Positions 57,766 to 64,000 of a DNA stretch of 64,000 nt are shown one piece after another; the first letter of the stretch is position 1; every line of letters begins with the position of its first letter. Below the pieces are notes generated by a model. The model saw only the letters and a program-made list of their open reading frames with translations. It did not search any database and was not told where the DNA came from. The stretch is taken from positions 2,356,001-2,420,000 of the forward strand of contig NGZR01000005.1 in the NCBI GenBank assembly GCA_002197995.1, in the 5' to 3' direction. Source of the DNA: Gaeumannomyces sp. JS-464. Taxonomy: Eukaryota; Ascomycota; Sordariomycetes; Magnaporthales; Magnaporthaceae. The position numbers and the translations under genes are program-made.

Positions 57766-59590
57766 TTACCCTCTCGGAGCAAAGGCGACCTCGGGCGGAA
57801 GACGGAAGCTCGCGCAGTACATGGATTTGTTTGGCGCGACGGCCCTGACGTCCCGGATAGACACCTCACCGGCATGTTGGCATCACCGGCCCTCATTTCG
57901 AACCCCAGTTCCTCCGAGACCTTCTTGGAGATGGACTCCCTGACTTTGGGGATGTCGTCATCCTCGTGGCACATGTAGTCAAAACAGTGCACGTGTATCA
58001 TTGGCAGCTTCGTCTCCGTCGAGGGCGAGAAGAGTGCTTCGTGCCCTGCGTAAAGTCCTTTGAAGCTGCCGAGAAACGTGATGGCCAGAGCTGGGAGGTT
58101 CATGACGTAGTGTGAGATTGTCGGCGGTACGGGGACGTGCTTCGTCTTGGGTTTCGGTGCCGTCGCCCGTCCGCTGCGGCGGACTTTGGGCCCTGGTAGG
58201 GTCAATGTCACACCCTCGCCCTGGGAAGACGCCCTTATGACATCGTCCGCTGCGAACCTGATGAAGTCTTTGGCATCCTGGTTGAACGGCCGCACGTAGT
58301 GAAGCGCCTGGAGTCGCAGTCTGTCAGCCAGCAATCTCGGTGCGTCTAGAGAATATCATAATATCCGTAGCACATAGGCGTGGATGGGGCGACACATGTC
58401 TGGATCTGCGGCTTCAAGCTGACCTTGTTTTGCTTGATGGCCTGCTCCATCACGTGAAAGCTTTCCGGGTTCTTGTCGTTTGCCCAGACAAAAACACCCC
58501 TTTTGCCCGCCGGATGGCAAAGGGACCAATGCCGGCGAATGCATCGCAGAGCACCTCGCCCGGCTGGACGAGCTCGACGATCCGCTTGTGCTCCAGGTCG
58601 AGCTTGCTGTTCCAGTAAACCTTGCTGTAGTCGAATTTGTACGTGCAGCCGGCCTCTTTTACCTCGACATTGAGATCGTCCGGCCCAAACAGGATCTCGT
58701 AGTGAAGGTCTGAACTCGGACTCGTCGCCTACGTTGGAGATCTTGTTTATGACGGTACGGATGTGGTTGTTCTTCTCTCCAATCACCTGTCCGATAATCT
58801 GCTTGTATGGCTCGAAGTCTTTGCGGAGATTGAGATGGGCTATCCTTGTGAGTTTCGGCTCAGAATACAGACGTTTGTATGCGCGTAGCATATACCAGGA
58901 CTGGCCCTCGCTTTATGGTCTGGGAGGAAGATCGCTTACCGACATGGCCTGCACAATTGTAGGAAGTGGGAATGTCGTCCGCGAATTCCTCAGGGAGTAC
59001 CGAACTGAGGATTTCGTCTGCGTTCGTCAGCACTTCTCTCGACCGCCACCATTCATGCTGGGACCCTACCTGGTGTGATGAGGGCCGTGACTTACGGGAA
59101 TTCCAGAAATCGTAGCCGATCTTGAGCTCATAAGGCACCACGTTCAAGTCGTTCTGCTCGACGCCTTCTTTCAAGACCTCGCCCCAGGTCTCAGGCGCTA
59201 TGGTTGCAAGGATTGAGTTAGCGTTTTGAATGAAGACCCTATGTATAGAGTGCTTCTTGGAAACGAGACCTCATGCGGCACAGCCATACCTGTTGCACTA
59301 ATGCCTGGCCTTAGGAGAATGCACTTCCCTCCTGCTGCTGCCAGTGATGGGTCCGGATCCGGACAGATAGAAGAGAGCCTTGGCAGACGAAGAAGATCTT
59401 TGCTCTTCTCCAGGGCTTTCTGGTATGGTCCAATTTTTTTCGGCTCCTTCACGGCGGCGGCGGCCAGGTTGAAAGTCTTCTCAAACAGGGCCTTGTTCAG
59501 CCGGCCAGCCGACCGCACTATTGGCGGCTTGAAGATACTCATATCTCCTGCCTTTGCTCCTGCGCCAGTTTGATCGTTAGCGGCGGTCAT
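57766..59590 (-). CDS. trm5: tRNA (guanine-37-N1)-methyltransferase Trm5 (frame breaks)
   Basis: Makes m1G37 next to the anticodon, which prevents frameshifting; acts in cytosol and mitochondria. Five exons can be joined: 59590-59290, 59197-59096, 59017-58940, 58839-58424 and 58307-57766. Start at 59590 (MTAANDQTG); the in-frame ATG at 59542 (MSIFKPPIVRS) is an equally good start and could give the cytosolic form. Motifs: SSVLPEEFADDIP, AHLNLRKDFEPYKQIIGQV (formed across the third intron), FHYEILFGPDDLNVEVKEAG, SAM-binding DAFAGIGPFAIR, ANDKNPES, YVRPFNQDAKDFIR, and the C-terminal SMYCASFRLPPEVAF. Frame shifts are needed near 58715 (two short homopolymers), 58505 (next to A4G4) and 57868. The stop TAA is at 57768-57766. 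The fourth intron has a weak GTCAGC donor. Confidence 0.9.
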
Positions 59591-59984
59591 TGCAGACTTG
59601 TGAGGGTGAGGGGATACAGACTGACCTCGACGGCTGCACGCGGCTCGCGCAGAAGAGTCATGAGCGCCCAGCCAATGTGGTTGGGTTGGGTGGTGAGGCA
59701 AAAACCCGTGAGGCTGATTGGGGGAGATGATTTTGGACCCACATCAACATCAGCCATCGTTTAGTGCTGCGAACAAGGCCAATCACTGCTCTTTACAAGG
59801 GACAAGGCTGAGACTAGGATCAATTGAATAGGTGATGATGTCACTTTTTGAAACGGCTGGTGTGATGGCGCTGCGGCGGTCAAACAGAAAATCTCTTGAG
59901 TTTGCACTTCCATCGTGTGCTGGGCTGCGATATCAATCAGTGCTGAGTCGTGGGTATCATCGTGTTGAACGAATATCAACCACA
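59591..59984. promoter_or_regulatory. Divergent promoter region TRM5 / AlkB homologue
   Basis: Only 394 nt separate the two start codons, so the genes must share or interleave promoter elements. A frame open upstream of 59985 has no family features. No canonical TATA box recognised. Confidence 0.5.
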
Positions 59985-61086
59985 ATGTCCAAGCAGCGCA
60001 CCATCGACTCCTTCTTCCCCTCGGCCTCCAAAAAGCAGCGAAAGTCCGATGAAGTTGATGAAAAACCTGTAAGTGAGGTGGCAGCCTAGGTATGTGGAAG
60101 AGGCACGAGATAAGTGTTAATGCATTAAACTATCAGGTCGGGGATGTACGATACTCCAAGCATCCAACCTATCCGCTCCCAATCCCCGAACTCCCAGGGG
60201 CTATCAGCCGAGAGCTCGGGTCCCTGCCTGCCAGACCACCGCGGGCCATCAATGACCAACCGGAGCTGGACCCGCTCTATTTCCAGCCGTATATCCCCTC
60301 ACACATGTCCAAGGAGCTCTTCGAGTTCTGAGGGCCAATCCTCCCTTCTACAGGGTTGAGTACGATATCAAGCGGGGTGGTATCCAGACCCATATCCACA
60401 CACCCAGGTATGCCATCAACGCCGCTCCCGCAGTGTGAGGACATTGCTGACCTCTGATGGCTGCCCACAGATACACAACCGTCTTCGGCCTGGACGACAC
60501 AAGCCGTTTTGACGAGCATGGAAACGCGGTGGATGCAAAGACGGGCATGGAGGTCCCTGCAAATGCGTATGCGAGGTATGCGCCACGGCCGATCCCCAAA
60601 TGCCTGGACGACCTCCGCGTTGCATGCGAGGCAGCCGCCGACTGCAAATTCAACTTCTGCCTTGTGAACTACTACGCGTCGGGGGCAGATAGCATCCCGT
60701 TCCATAGCGACGACGAGCGTTTCCTTGGCCCTGACCCGGTCATAGCCTCCCTGAGCCTTGGGGCTCAAAGGGATTTTTTGCTGAAGCACAAACCGATAGC
60801 GCCTGGAGCGGGAGGCCGAAGCGGACAGGCCTCGGAAGCGACGCAACTGAAGCTTCCCCTGGCCAGCGGGGACATGGTCTTGATGAGGGGTAAGACGCAA
60901 GCCAACTGGCTACACTCGATCCCCAAGCGCACAGGGAAGAACCAGCTGGACGGGGGTAGGATCAACATCACCTCCAGGAGAGCCATGGTCAAAGCTGGAA
61001 CAGACAACTACTACAACTATAATGTTGGCAATGGCGCTATGTACTTGTGGAACAAGGCTGGTAAGGAAATGTGCGAGTGTAAGTAA
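59985..61086 (+). CDS. AlkB-like 2OG-Fe(II) dioxygenase (ALKBH2/3 type) with N-terminal PIP-box (one frame break)
   Basis: A probable oxidative DNA/RNA demethylase for 1-methyladenine and 3-methylcytosine. Exons 59985-60068, 60137-60407 and 60471-61086, with introns of 68 and 63 nt. The first exon is 28 residues: MSKQRTIDSFFPSASKKQRK and eight more. It contains QRTIDSFF, an exact match to the PCNA-binding consensus QxxIxxFF, followed by a basic stretch. The dioxygenase core has the HxD iron motif in IPFHSDDE, the distal His in ANWLHSIPKR, and the family arginine motif GGRINITSR. TTVFGLDDTSRF and RPIPKCLDDL also fit ALKBH2/3. One shift near 60329: GAGTTCTGAGG should read GAGTTCCTGAGG, losing one C and creating a false stop. 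About 323 residues. Confidence 0.92.
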
Positions 61087-61193
61087 TGAAAGAGCAGTGA
61101 CGGCGGAGCAGGCCATGGGGCATGCGTCTAAGTCTATGTGCACACAACCATGCCTGTGCGCTTCGAGCTCCAGAATGTCGAGACGCCTGTCTA

Positions 61194-62394
61194 CTATTTG
61201 CCGAATCGCATCTTAGCGTTGGCGTAGTTCTGCAGGCCGCGAAGGAAGACCTGGTATCCCACGCCTTGGTTGTCTTGGACGTGGAAGACCTCGGTCAGGC
61301 GGATCTGCCAAGGAGGGTAGCCCTGGAGCTCGACATGGGGGCCAAAGAGGATGAGGAGGTCGGGCTCGCCCATAACACTCTCTGATAGCTCCGCATCGAC
61401 GAGGTCGATGCTTATATCGGCAGGCGACATCTTAGACCGCTGCGCCATCTCGGTCAGCGTCTTGGTCAGGTCGACGATCGAGTCGCGCCCGTCCTCAGCG
61501 GATAGCAGAAGAACCGAGAGATGCTTTGCGTCCTGGCTGCCGACGTTCTCGGCGAGCGGGGCCGACTCGATGGCCTGTGTGTGTGGTGCCTGGAGGGTCA
61601 GAGCTGGGTGGTTCCGCCCGTAGTAGGCTGCGAGTTTCTGCGAGACGACGCGGTGCACTTGGGGCATGTACCCCTTCAGGACTCCTACATGAATAAGACG
61701 CCCAGAGTTAGAACAAGCTCAAACGTTTGGGGCTTAGGCCGGTTGGAGTAGCGTGTAGTGAAGTCGACGGCGCAAAACGCACCTGTTCGCTCGTAGACAG
61801 AGAGCAGCGGAATTCCGGCGCATGCGCACCAGGCCGCAATATCAGCAACCTCGTTCACCAACCGCTCGAGCTCAGAACCACCCCTCGCACTGTCGTCAAG
61901 GCGCAGGATCACGCTCAGGTGCTTCGGGATCCTCTGGAGACCCTTAACATCGCCCTCGATGATCTCTGGCGTGTGGTGGTGATACGACAGAATAGAACGC
62001 GTCCGATCCTTCAGGAAATGGTACACCTGGCGAGTCCTAATGTAGAGGGAGAAAACCGTATGGATCAAGACGTAGAAGAAGAGGTGCAGCTGGTTGGCAA
62101 GAAAGCGGCGAACACCGAGGACCGACGGGCGCCTAGCTTTGCTCCTTGCATCGAGAGTGTCCGCGGGCCTCTTAGGCAGATACGGCCTAGATGTGCGCAT
62201 ACGCGAGAGTGTCAGTTCTGCAGCTCCGTGCCTTGACATGACGTTGGCGTGGAAACCCCTGCCAGCCCGCTCGTGGACTGACGGGAGCTTGAGCTTACCT
62301 CGATCAGCTTGAGCCGCTCCTGAGGGGTCATCAACTTGCCACCGGCCATGTCATCGCGCCGGTAGCGGGCAGTATCCGCTGCCTTCTTAGGCAT
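61194..62394 (-). CDS. nus1: Nus1-type subunit of cis-prenyltransferase (dehydrodolichyl diphosphate synthase)
   Basis: The non-catalytic partner (NgBR/Nus1) of the ER enzyme that makes dolichol precursors for glycosylation. Probable exons 62394-62299, 62186-61783 and 61684-61194. Exon 1 encodes MPKKAADTARYRRDD and KLMTPQERLKLIE. Exon 2 contains a membrane segment (FLANQLHLFFYVLIHTVFSLY) and PKHLSVILRL. Exon 3 holds DLLILFGPHVELQGYPPWQI and ends in MRFGK, which carries the RxG motif needed for activation of the catalytic partner. The exon 2/3 junction is in frame. The exon 1/2 junction (GTAAGC donor, CTAG acceptor with CTGAC branch site) is off by one base, so one indel or a different splice site must exist there. 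Convergent with the AlkB gene, 107 nt apart. Confidence 0.9.
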
Positions 62395-63304
62395 GTTTGG
62401 TGGAGAAGAGGAGGCAGCGCCGGGCAGCCCTGCAGTTGCAAGTAAAGAAAGAAAGAGGATGGTGGACGGCTTGAGAAATTGCGCAAAAGTGACGACGGGG
62501 AGCCTTCGCCTTGGAGGATACAAATACCTGCGCGTGCGAATACGGATGACTTAACAAGAAATGAAACGAGCGAAAGTGTTAAAGAATGGGCTGCGGGAGT
62601 TACGTAGCATGATGGGATGCCATGCCGCCCAGCCTGCTTGGTGGTGCAATGTCAGACCAAGGTCATAGATGCTCCAGCCTGCGGCACTTGACATCAATCA
62701 AGCTGGATGGATTTTGGTAAGAGGTGTCCTTGGCTCTTGGCCGCCGCTGACCGGGGGGGTCTTTGCGTGCGCTAGCATCGAATGAGGGAAGCCGCCAGCA
62801 GCCTCAGTGGGCTCCTTGCCCCCGCTTCACCGCCCTTCACCCATCCAAAACCACCTAGAGGCAGTCACGTCCCGGGGCAGGCCCCATCACAACTCGCCTA
62901 GGGACGTGGTTCATGCTCGCAGCCACACCTGTCCACGCATGACACCACGAGTCCGCGACTAACAGCCGACGACAGCCCTTCCCGCGGTGCCGCCGATCGG
63001 CCATTTTTGGCCTTTGCACAGCTTCCATTTGGAAAGGCGCAGCGACAGCCCGCCACCTTGGTCGTGCGAGCTTCACAATCCATCCCACCGAACGCGACTC
63101 CATCTGTCGGCCCCGACCGAATCCCGTATTCCCTGCGCGCAGCCCCCGCCGCGTCGAGCCGGATTCCTCCCCCGCGCCAGAGACGCCAATTCGTGCCTGG
63201 CAGTGCTCTGTCTGCCCCTCGTTGTTGACCACCGTCTTCCTGGTGGGACATAACTGCTGCCTTTCCATGGATGCCGGTAGTCGGGGCTTCGGTTGAGGTT
63301 CCAA
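62395..63304. promoter_or_regulatory. Divergent promoter region NUS1 / SEC10
   Basis: A 910-nt region between two secretory-pathway genes in divergent orientation. No gene recognised inside; the frames on the minus strand near 62855-63320 are low-complexity. Confidence 0.5.
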
Positions 63305-64000
63305 ATGGAGAGGGCTTCATCCTCGGGCTCCAAGGCTCTTTTCCCCACGGGCCCTAGCTTCAGCCTCGAGGACTTCTCGAGCAAGGACTTTATCGTCCGC
63401 GACTTTGTCGATAGCCTCGCCGAAAATGCCGTCCCTGCCAACCGCCGATCCGGGCCTGCCCACCAGCCATTCGACCCGAAGCCCTTGATCAGGACTTTTG
63501 AGAGTGCGTCCCCCACTGCAAACGTGCCAAGCTGTGTCCCTGCTAGAACCAAGCACATGTCACTGATCGTCATGCCCGCTCGCAGACTCGCTATCCCAGC
63601 TGAGCTCTCTGTCTGAGGAGCTGCAAGCGAAGGAGTCTGAGATTCTGTCGCAAGTGAGACGAGCCGAGATCCAGCACGACCAGACCCTCGACACTCTCGG
63701 CCGCAAGCTGGATCAGTCCATGACCCAGTTCGAAGCCCTGGATCTCTCTCTCAACAACCCAAATGCTATCAATGGCTCCGAGAGGACGAGCAGATCCGAT
63801 GGCGGCGGCAATATTGCCGTTCAGATCGGTGAAAAGCTCGAGGAGCTGGACAGGAAGAGGAGGCGGGCGCAGGACGCCAACTTCCTGATTCAGTGCTGGG
63901 TGGAAGTTACCGAGACGGGCGAGCTCACTTCGCTGCAGGATATCCAGAGGCAAGGCGGCGCCGAGAACAAGGTACGATGTGCCGTCATTGCCCGCCAGCT
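63305..64000 (+). CDS. sec10: Exocyst subunit Sec10, 5' part (cut by window end)
   Basis: A component of the exocyst that tethers secretory vesicles at the plasma membrane. ATG 63305 (MERASSSGSKALFPTG). Exon 1 ends at 63503; an 82-nt intron (donor A/GTGCGT, acceptor CGCAG) rejoins at 63586. N-terminal hallmarks: SFSLEDFSSKDFIVRDFVDS, then LAENAVPANRRSG. The first coiled-coil follows: SLSQLSSLSEELQAKESEIL, then HDQTLDTLGRKLDQSMTQFE, and EKLEELDRKRRRAQDANFL. Reading continues as NKVRCAVIARQL to the window edge; the GTACG at about 63972 is read as coding because the frame stays open and family-like. About 204 residues seen of an expected 800 or more. Confidence 0.93.

Noticed and set aside
63972..64000. 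GTACG near the SEC10 end as a splice donor
   Set aside because: Reading through gives KVRCAVIARQL, which fits the Sec10 family, so no intron is needed here.

Overview
The window comes from the nuclear genome of a filamentous ascomycete, most likely a Sordariomycete. Its genes carry short introns (about 60-140 nt) with fungal splice sites. The recognisable proteins are fungal housekeeping proteins: Nhp6, Ubp16-type protease, Rex2, Ccp1, Atp11, a CYT-4/Dss1-type mitochondrial RNase, Reg1, Trm5, Nus1 and Sec10. The DNA is GC-rich, gene density is moderate, and no transposon, CRISPR array, rRNA or tRNA gene was recognised. All assignments come from reading motifs by eye; no search was run.

Layout. 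1-5.4 kb: nhp6 (+), then a five-exon gene of a conserved ascomycete family of unknown function (-). 8.6-13 kb: a cysteine-rich type I membrane protein gene (+) and a UBP16-like protease gene (-), both with several frame breaks. 14.7-20.5 kb: phosphoglucomutase (-), oligoribonuclease REX2 (-) and an intronless Gfo/Idh/MocA oxidoreductase (+). 21.4-25.2 kb: a divergent mitochondrial pair, cytochrome c peroxidase (-) and ATP11 (+). 25.4-37.4 kb: a 4CL-like acyl-CoA synthetase with a C-terminal AKL (-), a secreted GH2 beta-galactosidase (-), a GH17 btgE-like wall glucanase (-) and a small GPI-anchored-type protein (-). 38.2-41.5 kb: CYT-4/DSS1-like RNase (+). 43.8-45.8 kb: REG1-like PP1 regulator (-). 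45.8-57.8 kb: about 12 kb with no convincing gene. 57.8-64 kb: compact block of TRM5 (-), AlkB-like dioxygenase with a PIP-box (+), NUS1 (-) and the 5' part of SEC10 (+, cut by the window end).

Two things stand out. First, about a dozen otherwise well-conserved genes carry single-base frame breaks, often fixed by adding one base to a short homopolymer. This looks like systematic assembly error rather than decay; PGM, REX2, REG1, NHP6, the oxidoreductase and SEC10 read cleanly. Second, there are odd low-complexity tracts: a 43-nt G run inside a PGM intron, a 19-nt C run, a T27 run and an 11-nt-period (T10C) tract. No multi-gene system that is clearly new was found. The best leads are the PIP-box on the AlkB homologue, the conserved unknown gene with its GC-AG intron, and the 12-kb gene-poor interval.
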